Assembly: GCF_039542305.1 (NCBI RefSeq) | Contig: NZ_BAABHW010000003.1 | Span: 248,001-312,000 of the forward strand | Direction of reading: 5' to 3' | Source of the DNA: Roseibacterium beibuensis | Lineage (GTDB): Bacteria; Pseudomonadota; Alphaproteobacteria; Rhodobacterales; Rhodobacteraceae | Length of the DNA stretch: 64,000 nucleotides | Shown: piece by piece, positions 52,038 to 61,800 of the stretch | Layout of the letters: every line of letters begins with the position of its first letter | How positions within the stretch are numbered: position 1 is the stretch's first letter | The notes under the pieces: model-generated | Told to the model about the DNA's origin: nothing | What the model saw: only the letters and a program-made list of their open reading frames with translations | The model's database searches: none | Translations under genes and position numbers: made by a program

Positions 52038-53192
52038 ATGACTATCGACCAACCGGCCACGCGGCCGGCCAATCCGCGTTTTTCTTCTGGCCCCTGTGCC
52101 AAACCCCCCGTTTTTTCCCTCGATAAACTGTCTGGCGCCGCGCTGGGCCGGTCGCACCGGGCCAAGATCGGCAAGGACAAGCTGAAAGCCGCGATCGAAA
52201 CGACGCGCGAGGTTCTCGGCGTGCCCGCCGATTATCGCATCGGCATCGTGCCCGCCTCGGACACCGGCGCGGTCGAGATGGCCATGTGGTCGCTGCTGGG
52301 CGCGCGCCCCGCGACGATGGTTGCCTGGGAAAGCTTTGGCGCGGGCTGGGTCACCGACGCTGTCAAACAGCTCAAGATCGAGGCCGAGGTGAAGACCGCC
52401 GAGTACGGCCAGATCGTCGATTTCGCCGAGGTCGATTTCAACACCGACGTCGTCTTCACCTGGAACGGCACCACTTCGGGCGTTCGCGTCCCGAATGGCG
52501 ACCTGATCCCGGCCGACCGTGAGGGCCTGACGATCTGCGACGCGACCTCTGCCGCGTTCGCGCAGGACCTGCCCTGGGACAAGCTGGATGTGACGACCTT
52601 CTCCTGGCAGAAGGTAATGGGCGGCGAAGCGGCGCACGGCATGCTGATCCTCAGCCCCCGCGCGGTCGAGCGTCTGGAAAACTACACCCCCGCATGGCCC
52701 CTGCCCAAGATTTTCCGCCTGACCAAGCGCGGCAAGCTGATCGAAGGCATCTTCGTGGGCGAGACGATCAACACCCCCTCCATGCTGGCGGTCGAGGACT
52801 ACCTGCTGGCGCTGGACTGGGCGCAGGCCATCGGCGGCCTGCCTACCCTGATGGCGCGGGCCGATGCCAACGCGCAGGCCATCTTCGATTTCTGCGCCGA
52901 GCGCGACTGGATCGACAACCTTGCCGAGGATCCGGCGACGCGGTCGAACACGTCGGTCTGCCTCAAGTTCACCGATGACCGGATCACCGATGGCGCCGCT
53001 TTTGCCAAGGCCGTCGCCAAGCGGCTGGAGGCCGAGGGCGTGGCGCTGGATATCGGCGCCTATCGCGATGCCCCCGCCGGTCTGCGGATCTGGTGCGGTG
53101 CGACGGTGGAAACCGCCGATATCGAGGCGATGCTGCCTTGGCTCGACTGGGCTTTCCACGCCGAGATCGACGCGCAGGCCCAGGCCGCCTGA
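52038..53192 (+). CDS. serC: Phosphoserine aminotransferase
   Basis: PLP-dependent enzyme that converts 3-phosphohydroxypyruvate and glutamate to phosphoserine and 2-oxoglutarate; SerC also serves pyridoxal phosphate synthesis. The 384-residue product has RFSSGPCAKPPVFSLDKLSG at the start, ESFGAGWVTDA, and the PLP lysine in TTFSWQKVMGGEAAHGMLIL. The length and QKVMGGE motif match the alphaproteobacterial form (about 385-390). The start is ATG 52038, set by the leader hairpin that carries the ribosome-binding site. serA follows after 131 bp. Confidence 0.96.
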   Translation: MTIDQPATRPANPRFSSGPCAKPPVFSLDKLSGAALGRSHRAKIGKDKLKAAIETTREVLGVPADYRIGIVPASDTGAVEMAMWSLLGARPATMVAWESFGAGWVTDAVKQLKIEAEVKTAEYGQIVDFAEVDFNTDVVFTWNGTTSGVRVPNGDLIPADREGLTICDATSAAFAQDLPWDKLDVTTFSWQKVMGGEAAHGMLILSPRAVERLENYTPAWPLPKIFRLTKRGKLIEGIFVGETINTPSMLAVEDYLLALDWAQAIGGLPTLMARADANAQAIFDFCAERDWIDNLAEDPATRSNTSVCLKFTDDRITDGAAFAKAVAKRLEAEGVALDIGAYRDAPAGLRIWCGATVETADIEAMLPWLDWAFHAEIDAQAQAA

Positions 53193-53218
53193 AAGATCTG
53201 ATCGCGCCCTCCAACGAG

Positions 53219-53273
53219 GCAGGATTTTCCCGAAAATCCTGCCGGGCCGAAAATCCTTCGTGAAGGATTTTCG
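53219..53273. repeat. Twin palindromic hairpins between serC and serA
   Basis: Hairpin 1 has 11-bp arms GCAGGATTTTC / GAAAATCCTGC (53219-53229, 53232-53242) and a 2-nt loop. Hairpin 2 has 12-bp arms CGAAAATCCTTC / GAAGGATTTTCG (53248-53259, 53262-53273) and a 2-nt loop. Both share the core AAAATCCT, inverted. The layout resembles REP-type paired palindromes. They may also modulate read-through or mRNA stability between serC and serA. Confidence 0.7.
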
Positions 53274-53323
53274 CGCCGGGTGGCGCCGTCTTTCCCGATT
53301 TTCAAACGACAGGACCCATCACC

Positions 53324-54919
53324 ATGGCCCCCAAAGTGCTCGTGAGCGACAAGCTCTCTGAAACCGCCGTGCAGATTTTCCGCGATCGCGGCATCGACGT
53401 GACCTTCGACCCCTCCATCGGAAAGGACAAGGACAAGCTCCTTGAAGTCATTGGAGATTATGATGGTCTGGCGATCCGGTCGGCCACCAAGGTGACCGAA
53501 AAGATCATCGCCGCCGCCCCGAACCTCAAGGTGGTCGGCCGGGCCGGGATCGGCGTGGACAATGTCGATATCCACGAGGCGTCGAAGAAGGGCATCATCG
53601 TGATGAACACGCCCTTCGGCAACTCCATCACCACCGCCGAACACGCCATCGCGATGATGTTCGCCGTGGCCCGCCAGATCCCCGAGGCCAACGCCTCGAC
53701 CCATGCCGGAAAGTGGGAAAAATCCCGCTTCATGGGCGTGGAACTGACCGGCAAGACCCTTGGTGTCATCGGGGCCGGCAACATCGGCTCCATCGTCTGC
53801 AACCGGGCGCTTGGGCTGAAGATGAAGGTCATGGCCTACGACCCCTTCCTGTCCGAGGAACGCGCCAAGTCCATGGGCGTGACCAAGGTCGAGCTCGACG
53901 AATTGCTGGCCCGCGCCGATTTCATCACGATGCACGTACCCTTCACCGAGAAGACGGCGAATATCCTGTCGGAAGAGAACCTCAAGAAGACCAAGAAAGG
54001 CGTGCGCATCGTCAACTGCGCCCGTGGTGGTCTGGTCGACGAAGCGGCGCTGGCGCAGCTGATCAAGGACGGTCACGTCGCGGGTGCGGCCTTTGACGTG
54101 TTCAAGGAAGAACCCGCCACCGAGAACCCGCTGTTCAACCTGCCCAATGTCGTGGTCACACCGCATCTTGGCGCCGCCACCACCGAGGCGCAGGAAAACG
54201 TCGCCCTCCAGGTGGCCGAGCAGATGTCGGACTACCTTCTGACCGGGGCCGTCACGAACGCGCTGAACATGCCGTCGGTTACGGCCGAGGAAGCCGCGAT
54301 CATGGGCCCCTGGGTCAAGCTGGCCGAGCACCTGGGCGCCTTTGTCGGCCAACTGACCGAAGAGGCGATCGAGGAAATCGAGATCACCTATAACGGCCTG
54401 GTCAAGGACATGAACCTGCAGGCGTTGAACTGCGCTGCCATCGCGGGCTTGATGAAGCCGTCCAACCCGGGCGTGAACATGGTGTCCGCGCCGGTGATCG
54501 CCCGCGAGCGCGGGATCGAGATTTCGACCACCACGCAGGACAAGACCGGCGTGTTCGACGGCTATATCCGCCTGCATGTGAAAACGGCCGTCAAGGATCG
54601 TTCGATTGCGGGTACGGTGTTCTCCGATGGCAAGCCGCGCTTCATCCAGATCAAGGGCATCAACATCGATGCCGAGATCGGCGAGCACATGCTTTACACG
54701 ACCAACAAGGACGTGCCGGGCATCATCGGGACCCTGGGCCGGACGCTGGGCGAGAACAGCGTGAACATCGCGAATTTCACGCTCGGCCGGTCGGGCGCGG
54801 GTGAGGAGGCCATCGCGCTTCTCTACCTCGACGAACAGCCACCTGAGCCGGCCCTGGTCGCGCTGCGCGAAACCGGCATGTTCCAGCAGATCCGCCCGCT
54901 ACAATTCGACGCCGCCTGA
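53324..54919 (+). CDS. serA: D-3-phosphoglycerate dehydrogenase
   Basis: First step of serine synthesis: 3-phosphoglycerate to 3-phosphohydroxypyruvate with NAD+. The 531-residue product is the long form. The substrate domain starts VLVSDKLSETAVQIFRDRGI, the Rossmann motif is LGVIGAGNIGSIVCNRA, and RIVNCARGGLVDEAALAQLI carries the catalytic Arg. The catalytic His is in VVTPHLGAATTEAQENV. An intervening domain follows, and the C-terminal ACT domain (about 450-531) includes NKDVPGIIGTLGRTLGENSV, suggesting serine feedback. A strong hairpin terminator follows the stop. Confidence 0.97.
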   Translation: MAPKVLVSDKLSETAVQIFRDRGIDVTFDPSIGKDKDKLLEVIGDYDGLAIRSATKVTEKIIAAAPNLKVVGRAGIGVDNVDIHEASKKGIIVMNTPFGNSITTAEHAIAMMFAVARQIPEANASTHAGKWEKSRFMGVELTGKTLGVIGAGNIGSIVCNRALGLKMKVMAYDPFLSEERAKSMGVTKVELDELLARADFITMHVPFTEKTANILSEENLKKTKKGVRIVNCARGGLVDEAALAQLIKDGHVAGAAFDVFKEEPATENPLFNLPNVVVTPHLGAATTEAQENVALQVAEQMSDYLLTGAVTNALNMPSVTAEEAAIMGPWVKLAEHLGAFVGQLTEEAIEEIEITYNGLVKDMNLQALNCAAIAGLMKPSNPGVNMVSAPVIARERGIEISTTTQDKTGVFDGYIRLHVKTAVKDRSIAGTVFSDGKPRFIQIKGINIDAEIGEHMLYTTNKDVPGIIGTLGRTLGENSVNIANFTLGRSGAGEEAIALLYLDEQPPEPALVALRETGMFQQIRPLQFDAA

Positions 54920-54937
54920 GCCGGACATTGCAGCATA

Positions 54938-54968
54938 AAGGGCGTCCGGCCTTCCGCCGGGCGCCCTT
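54938..54968 (+). terminator. Terminator-like hairpin after serA
   Basis: Thirteen-base-pair stem AAGGGCGTCCGGC / GCCGGGCGCCCTT with one G-U pair and a 5-nt loop CTTCC, 18 bp after the serA stop. It is followed by CTCCTG rather than a long T-run, but the strong GC stem and terminal TT fit an intrinsic terminator for serC-serA. Confidence 0.7.
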
Positions 54969-55000
54969 CTCCTGAACTCCACCTTGCCAAATTCATCGTT

Positions 55001-55027
55001 TTACGTAAGACAGTTGCAGTTTGCAAA
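55001..55027 (+). promoter_or_regulatory. Candidate operator of the second marR gene
   Basis: The 8-bp palindrome TTACGTAA (55001-55008) and TTTGCAAA (55020-55027) lie within 45 bp of the marR start. The longer string TGCAGTTTGCAAA (55015-55027) is identical to one in the gltD promoter (23211-23223). TTTGCAAA resembles the box described for short-chain fatty-acyl-CoA regulators in Rhodobacter, usually found as two copies; only one is seen here. Confidence 0.4.
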
Positions 55028-55042
55028 GAGTAGTCATGTGCC

Positions 55043-55492
55043 ATGTCCCTGTCGTTTCGCCTCGACGATTACCTTCCCTACCGCCTTGCCGTTCTGGCTG
55101 GTCGGATCAGCCGCGAATATGCTGATAGGTGCCGGTCCAAATACGGGCTGAGCCGGTCCGAGTGGCGGGTGCTCGCGCATCTCAACGAGGAAGCATCGGT
55201 CTCCGTCCGCGAGATCCACCGGCGTGTCGACATGGACAAGTCCAAGGTCTCGCGCGCAGCTGCCCGGCTTGAGGCCGCCCGCCTTGTCACCAAGACGGTC
55301 AGTCAGTCCGACCGCCGCCTGGTCGAGCTGAAGCTGACCGACGAAGGCAAGTCCATCTTCCACGCTCTTGCGCAGCAGGCGCATGTCTTTGAACGCGAGT
55401 TGAAGTCGCGTCTGGGCCCCGATGCCGACGCGTTCCTCGCCGGGCTGGAACGCCTGATGGAGCACGATCCCGACGGGGACGACGCTGCATAA
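55043..55492 (+). CDS. MarR-family transcriptional regulator
   Basis: A 149-residue winged-helix regulator. The DNA-binding core is SEWRVLAHLNEEASVSVREI (about 37), HRRVDMDKSKVSRAAARLEA (recognition helix) and the wing SQSDRRLVELKLTDEGK. It is followed after 84 bp by a thiolase gene in the same direction, so it may control it and itself. It is not closely similar to the MarR protein at 51256-51690 by eye. The ligand is unknown. Confidence 0.9.
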   Translation: MSLSFRLDDYLPYRLAVLAGRISREYADRCRSKYGLSRSEWRVLAHLNEEASVSVREIHRRVDMDKSKVSRAAARLEAARLVTKTVSQSDRRLVELKLTDEGKSIFHALAQQAHVFERELKSRLGPDADAFLAGLERLMEHDPDGDDAA

Positions 55493-55576
55493 AACGCAAC
55501 GTCGCTCTTTACCCTCGCCTTGCCGTTTGGCTTAACCAGAGCCAACGTGACTTACCTGAGACGGGGGAGGGATCTC

Positions 55577-56752
55577 ATGGACGATATCGTCATTCTATCC
55601 GGTGCGCGGACCGCCATCGGCACTTTTGGCGGCTCGCTTGCGGGCGTGGCGCCGATCGACCTGGGCACGGTCGCCACGAAGGCCGCGCTGGAGCGTGCGG
55701 GAGTCGAGGGCGGCCAGATCGGCCACGTCACCTTCGGCCATGTCATCAACACCGAGCCGCGCGACATGTATCTCAGCCGTGTCGCCGCGATGCAGGCGGG
55801 CATCCCCGACACGACGCCCGCGATGAACGTGAACCGTCTATGCGGGTCGGGTGCGCAGGCCATCGTCTCGGTCATTCAGTCGCTGGCCATGGGCGATGCC
55901 GCGTTCGGCCTTGCCGGCGGCGCCGAAAGCATGAGCCGCGCCCCCTACATCATGCCCGATGCCCGCTGGGGCCAGAAGATGGGCGATGTGGGCGCGAAAG
56001 ACATGATGCTGGGCGCGCTGAACTGCCCCTTCGGCACCGGCCACATGGGCGTGACCGCCGAGAATGTCGCCAAGGAGCACGAGATCACCCGCGAAGCGCA
56101 GGATGCCTTTGCCTTGGAAAGTCAGCAGCGTGCGGCCAAGGCCATCGCCGAAGGCCGGTTCAAGGACCAGATCGTGCCGGTCCAGGTGAAGGTGAAACGC
56201 GATCTTGTGCCTTTTGACACGGATGAACACCCCAAGGCTACGACGGCCGAGGCGCTGGCCGGTCTGCGCACCGTCTTCCAGAAGGACGGCACGGTGACGG
56301 CGGGCAATGCCTCGGGCATCAATGACGGCGCGGCGGCGCTGGTTCTGGCCCGCGCGGATGCGGCGGAAAAGGCGGGCCTGACGCCGCGCGCCCGCGTGAT
56401 CGGCTATGCCCATGCCGGGGTGCGCCCCGAGGTCATGGGGATCGGCCCGGTTCCCGCGGTCGAGAACCTGCTGGCGAGGACCGGCCTTTCCATCACAGAT
56501 TTCGACGTCATCGAGTCGAACGAGGCCTTCGCCGCGCAGGCGCTGGCGGTGAATAAGGGCCTCGGCCTCGACCCGGCCAAGGTGAACCCGAATGGCGGGG
56601 CCATCGCGCTGGGGCACCCTGTGGGTGCGACGGGCGCGATCATCACCGTCAAGGCGCTTTACGAGTTGGAGCGTATCGGTGGCTCCAAGGCGCTGATCAC
56701 CATGTGCATCGGCGGCGGGCAGGGCATCGCGCTCGCCATCGAGCGTATCTGA
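55577..56752 (+). CDS. Acetyl-CoA acetyltransferase (thiolase family)
   Basis: A 391-residue thiolase. The nucleophilic Cys89 is in MNVNRLCGSGAQAIVSVIQS, the catalytic His in NPNGGAIALGHPVGATGAII and the second Cys in ITMCIGGGQGIALAIERI at the C-terminus. Length and Cys89 match biosynthetic thiolases such as PhaA, which condense two acetyl-CoA to acetoacetyl-CoA; a degradative role is possible. No phaB or other fatty-acid genes are adjacent. A ribosome-binding site GGGGGAGG is 7-14 nt before the ATG. Confidence 0.92.
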   Translation: MDDIVILSGARTAIGTFGGSLAGVAPIDLGTVATKAALERAGVEGGQIGHVTFGHVINTEPRDMYLSRVAAMQAGIPDTTPAMNVNRLCGSGAQAIVSVIQSLAMGDAAFGLAGGAESMSRAPYIMPDARWGQKMGDVGAKDMMLGALNCPFGTGHMGVTAENVAKEHEITREAQDAFALESQQRAAKAIAEGRFKDQIVPVQVKVKRDLVPFDTDEHPKATTAEALAGLRTVFQKDGTVTAGNASGINDGAAALVLARADAAEKAGLTPRARVIGYAHAGVRPEVMGIGPVPAVENLLARTGLSITDFDVIESNEAFAAQALAVNKGLGLDPAKVNPNGGAIALGHPVGATGAIITVKALYELERIGGSKALITMCIGGGQGIALAIERI

Positions 56753-56764
56753 GCCTGGCCTTAA

Positions 56765-58816
56765 CTAGGGCGCCGCGATCTCGATCGCGCGGCGTCCGGC
56801 GCGGCCCTCCGCGTCGATCACCATCAATTCGCCAAAGCCCAGGCCGGGCCGGTCGAGGGCGAACTCGCGGTCATGCAGGCCTGAGGCGACGGGCGCGCCA
56901 TTCCACAGCCATGTGAAGGGGGGCGTTCCATCGGCCACGCGCGCGGTGACGGGCAGGTCGGGTTGCCAGGCCAAAACGGCGCCCTCCGGGGGAAAGGCGA
57001 TCTCGGGGCCGTCAGCCTCGGGCACGGCGGCATGGGCGGGTGTGAACCGGCGCAACGGCGCCGGAAGCTGCCCGTGCGAAAGGGTCAATGCCCCCTCGGG
57101 CGCACCGGCGCGCGGGGCCAGATCGCCGTCGATCCGCGCGAAGGCCTCGAACAGAAGCGGTGCCGAAAGGTCCGCGCCGAACGCCCCGGGAACCGAGGCG
57201 CCATCGGCCCGCCCCATCCAGATCCCCACCACGTGCCGCCCGTCGAACCCGAAGGCCCAGGCGTCGCGATGCCCGTAGCTGGTGCCGGTCTTGAAGGCCA
57301 GGCCGTTGCGCGGGGCGCTCGCCGGGGGCGGGACATCGCCCAGCACGTCGCCAAGATACCATGACGCGACGGGGCCGATCACGCGCTGCCCCTCGGTGGC
57401 CGTATCGCCCTGCCGCCAGTGCCAGGGCACCTCGACACCGCCGCGCGCGATGGCCGCGTAAAGGCGCATCAGGTCTTCCATCCGCGTGCCGATCCCCCCC
57501 AGGGCGATGGCCAGACCAGGCTCCTCTCCCACGGGCAATTCGATCTCCATCCCGGCGCGGCGCATGGCGGCCAGCATCTGCGCTGGCCCGATCTCGTGCA
57601 GGAGGGTCACGGCGGGGATGTTCAGCGACAATTGCAGCGCCTCGGCGGCCGAAACCTCGCCCCGGAACGCGTTGTCGAAATTCCGGGGCGCGTAGCCGCC
57701 GAAATCGATAGGCCGATCCGAGATCAGGCTTTCGGGGTGCAGCAGCCCCTCGTCGAAGGCCAGCCCGTAGATCAGCGGCTTCAACGTCGAACCGGGCGAG
57801 CGCACGGCGGTTGTCATGTCGACGAAGCCCTCGCGCGTCACATCCGTGTAGTCGGGCGACCCGACCGAGGCCAACAGCGCCCCGGTTCGGTGGTCCATCA
57901 CCATGATCGCCGCGCTCATGCGCGGGCCGCGCCCCTCGATGGCCCGCAGGGCAAGGTCCTCCATCCGGGCCTGTAGCCCGGCATCGAGGGTCAGGCGATG
58001 GGTGCCTTGCGTGGGCCGCTCGGCGACGGCGCGGTCGGCCAGATGCGCGGCGAGGGCGGGGAAGGGGCGGCGCTCGGTCGGGATGGCTTCTTCACGCGCC
58101 CAGGCGATCTCGGCTTCGGTCAGCGAGGTGAAGCGCACGGCGCGGTCCAGCACCCGGTCGCGTGCGATGCGGGCATTCTCGGGGAAGCGATCGGGGCGTC
58201 GGGACGCGGGCGCTTGCGGCAGGGCCACCAGCAGCGCCGATTGTGCGGCCGTCAGGCGGTTGGGTTCGACCCCGAACCATGTCAGCGTCGCGGCGCGGAT
58301 CCCCTCGATATTCCCGCCATAGGGGGCGAGGTGGAAATAGAGCGTCAGGATCTCTTCCTTCGACAGCACCCGCTCCAGGGCCAAGGCGAGACGGATCTGC
58401 CGGATCTTGCCGTCCAGCGCCCCGGTGCCTGAGTCCTCCAACAGGCGCGCCACCTGCATGGTCAGGGTCGATCCCCCCGAAACGATCCGCCCCGAGGTCA
58501 CGGCCTGCCACGCCGCGCGGCCAAAGGCCCGCAGATCGACGCCGGAATGGCTCCAGAACCGCCGATCTTCGTAGGCGATCAGCATCTCGACGAAATCGCG
58601 GTCCACCGCGCCATAGCTGACCGGCAGGCGCCAGCGCCCGTCCTCGACCGTATAGGCGCGCAGCAGGCGGTTGTCGCGGTCCAGCACCTCGACCCCGGTT
58701 TCCAGCACCAGCGGCGGGATCTCGGTGGCGTCGATCCAGCGATCCAGCCACCACGCGCCCGCACCCGCCGCCAGTAGCAGCGCGACCAGAAGCGTGGTGA
58801 TGACCCGTTTGATCAT
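56765..58816 (-). CDS. pbpC: Penicillin-binding protein 1C (bifunctional glycosyltransferase/transpeptidase)
   Basis: Peptidoglycan synthase, 683 residues. A membrane anchor (VITTLLVALLLAAGAGAWWL) precedes the GT51 domain, with AYEDRRFWSHSGVDLRAFGR (catalytic Glu) and IVSGGSTLTMQVARLL. The transpeptidase domain has SPGSTLKPLIYG (Ser-x-x-Lys), LQLSLNIPAV and KTGTSYGHRDAW. The C-terminal PBP1C-specific domain (about 600-683) follows. Its ATG overlaps the stop of the alpha-2-macroglobulin gene by 4 bp, the conserved yfhM-pbpC pairing. Confidence 0.95.
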   Translation of the reverse strand: MIKRVITTLLVALLLAAGAGAWWLDRWIDATEIPPLVLETGVEVLDRDNRLLRAYTVEDGRWRLPVSYGAVDRDFVEMLIAYEDRRFWSHSGVDLRAFGRAAWQAVTSGRIVSGGSTLTMQVARLLEDSGTGALDGKIRQIRLALALERVLSKEEILTLYFHLAPYGGNIEGIRAATLTWFGVEPNRLTAAQSALLVALPQAPASRRPDRFPENARIARDRVLDRAVRFTSLTEAEIAWAREEAIPTERRPFPALAAHLADRAVAERPTQGTHRLTLDAGLQARMEDLALRAIEGRGPRMSAAIMVMDHRTGALLASVGSPDYTDVTREGFVDMTTAVRSPGSTLKPLIYGLAFDEGLLHPESLISDRPIDFGGYAPRNFDNAFRGEVSAAEALQLSLNIPAVTLLHEIGPAQMLAAMRRAGMEIELPVGEEPGLAIALGGIGTRMEDLMRLYAAIARGGVEVPWHWRQGDTATEGQRVIGPVASWYLGDVLGDVPPPASAPRNGLAFKTGTSYGHRDAWAFGFDGRHVVGIWMGRADGASVPGAFGADLSAPLLFEAFARIDGDLAPRAGAPEGALTLSHGQLPAPLRRFTPAHAAVPEADGPEIAFPPEGAVLAWQPDLPVTARVADGTPPFTWLWNGAPVASGLHDREFALDRPGLGFGELMVIDAEGRAGRRAIEIAAP

Positions 58817-61800
58817 TCGCTTGCGATCACGACCCGGCCCGAGGCGGTCTGCGCGCGGTATTGCGGGCGGTACATATCCTCGACGCTGGCCGCGGGGTGG
58901 TGGAAGTCCCCGGGGGTGACCGCCCGCACGATGTACGCCAGGCGGAACTGGCCGGCATCGCCGCGCCTGTCGACGGCGGCAAGGAAGCGGTCCTGCCGGA
59001 ACTCTGCCATCTCGGTCCCAAGGAACAGGTCCAGCCCCTGCACTGCGGCAAGGTCGCCCGATTGCAGAAGGTTCGGGTTGTCGATCTCGAAGCCTGCCGG
59101 TAGCGGATCGTTCACGATCAAGCGGCCTTCACGGGTGCCGCTGGTTGGCGTCACCGTCAGGATCGCGACCATGCGGGTGCCTTGCGCGACCTGCGCCGGG
59201 TCAACCGGCTGACCCTCCAGCGTCAGGTAGCTGCGGGTGATGCGGAACGCGTTGCCGAAGGCTTCGGTCGCGCCCTCGGGCACGCCGAAGCGCGTGATCG
59301 TCAGAACTTCGTCGCGCGCGCCCGCGTTTTCGAGGGTGCGGGCGGCATCGCCAGCCTGCATCACTTCGACCAGCGGGCCGTTCACCACCTCGCCGTCGAT
59401 GCGCAGGCCACCGGCGCTCGGGTCGTCGATCAGCGCATGGGCGGCCAGCAGGCTCCACACCGCCTCTTGCGTTGAAACGGGCCGGTTTACGGTGGCCAGA
59501 GACTCCGACAGGGCAGGGAAGGGCACGGCTTCGGACCCGGACGCCGCCGCCAGTGCCAGAAGGCCCGCGGCATCGCGCCGGTCGCTGCCGTAATCGGCGC
59601 GCCAGAACTGGCCTTCGCCCTCGCGTTCAAGCTCCTGCAACAGGGCATAGCCCGCGCGGAACATCGTATCGGCGCGCGGCTGGTCGCCATACATCGCCAG
59701 CGCCGCCCCCAACTGACCCAAGGCCAGCGGCGTGGCAACGCTGTCGGCCTTCACGTCGGCATAATAGCGCAAGTCGCCCATGCTGGCCTGCCCCTCGCGC
59801 GCCAGAACCATCAGCGCATAGGCAAGGCCCTGCCCACCCTCCTCGAAATCGGGATGGGCGGCGACCTGGTTGGCGAGGGTGTCGAGCGCGGATTGAAACG
59901 CCTGCGCCGGAACGCGGTGCCCCTGCGCCCGCGCGCGGCTGAGGAAATCGGTCACATAGGCATCGAGCCACAGGTCACCCGACCCGGCGCGCCACAATCC
60001 GAACCCGCCATTCGCCGACTGGTTGGTCAAAACCTGCCCGATGGCATCGTCGATCCGCAGCCCGAGGTCTTCGGCCGTGCCAAGGTCCAGCGCCTCGGCG
60101 ACCGAGGACAGGTAGAGCAGCGGCAGCGCCCCGCTCGTCACCTGCTCGGTACAGCCGTAGGGATAGCGGTCCAGCATGGTCAGAAGGCCCGCCGCGTCGA
60201 ACCGCGCCAGCGGTCCGGCCGCAACCGTCACCCGCCCCACGCCTTCGCGGAAACCGGTGAAGGCGGCGGCATCCAGAAGGAAGCTCTGGCCGGGCGAAAG
60301 GGTGACACGGCTGGTTTCCGCGACCTCTGGGTCGTTCACCTGCACGGGCAGCACCAAATCTTGCATCAATTCGATACCATCCGGCGTGGTCAGCGCGACG
60401 CGGATCTCCTGAACGCCGGTCGCTCCGGTGGCTTCGATCGGAAGGGACAGGCGCTGCGTTTCGCCCTCACCCAAGGTCACTGCATCCGGCACTTCGCCAA
60501 TCCGCACGCCGTTATCCGTCTCGATGGCCAGTTGCATCTCGCCCGTCGCGCCCTCGGCATGGGTCAGTTCCAGCAGCATCCGCGCGCTGTCGCCGGGGGC
60601 GAGGAATCGCGGCAGGCTGGCCTGCACCACCACGGGGTCGCGCAGGATGACATCCGCCTCGGCCTGCCCCACGCCCGTCTCGGACCAGGCCACGGCCATC
60701 AGCCGGACGGTGCCGTTGAAGGCGGGCATGTCGAAGCTGGCGCGCGCCAGGCCATCCGCGCCCACCGTCAGCGGGCCGGAAAACTCGGCCACCAACTCCT
60801 GCGTGGGCGGCGGGGCCTGCATCCGCAGGCCAGCGCCCGCGTCACCACCTTGCCGGATGCGCCCCTCGGCGCCGTCGCGGCTGTCGATCAGGCGGCCATA
60901 GACGTCGCGGATCTCCATACCCAACCGCCGTTGGCCGAAATAGTGGCCTTGCGGATCGGGGCTGTCGAAGCCGGTCAGATTCAGGATCCCCAGGTCGACC
61001 GCCGCGATGGTGGCATGGACGGTTTCGCCCTCGACCGCACCGTCTACGCGCAGCGCGACCTCGAGCGGCTGGCGTGGGCGGGCCTCCTCGGGCGTCTCCA
61101 GCGTGACGTCCAAGGCGCGTGCGCCGGGATCGACGGCGGCATGGACCAGACCCATGGCGCGCGTCGGCACCGGGCCAGAGACCGCGCCGATGGGCCGGAT
61201 CAGAGAGGCGGTGACATAGGCCCCGGCCCCCCAGTCCTCGGTCACGGGCAAGGTCACCTCGGTCGGGTCGTCGCCCAGTTCGACGATCTGCATGTCGATC
61301 AGCCGGTTCGACATGACCTGCACCAGCGCCACGCCGCCCTGCCGCGGCACGATGCGCAGCGTCGCGGTGTCGCCAGCGCCGTATCTTTCGGCATCGAGCG
61401 ACACCTCGAGGACATCGGGCGTGTCGGTGGCCCCCTCGGCCCCGTACCAGCCCGCGTCGAAACCAACCGACGTGACGGCATAGGCGCTGGCATCGCTTTC
61501 CACGCGCAACTCGTAACTGCCCCAATCGACGGGCAGGGTCAGGCGCTCGGGCGTGTCGCCAAGCGTGGTTTCGCCCGTCGCGATCCGGCTGCGCGTGGTG
61601 ATCGGCTCCCACGTCCAGTTGCCGTTCTGGCGATACCATTGGTAGCGCCGCTCGACCCGGTTCAGGACCCAGCGGACGGGCAGGGCGTCGGCGCCGGTCG
61701 CGATCAGGTCGAATTCGGCCTCGGCCTCCTCGGGCAGGGTCGTGTCGAATAGCGGCCGGATCCCGATCATCGCCGTGTCGGGCAGGACCACGCGCGTCAG

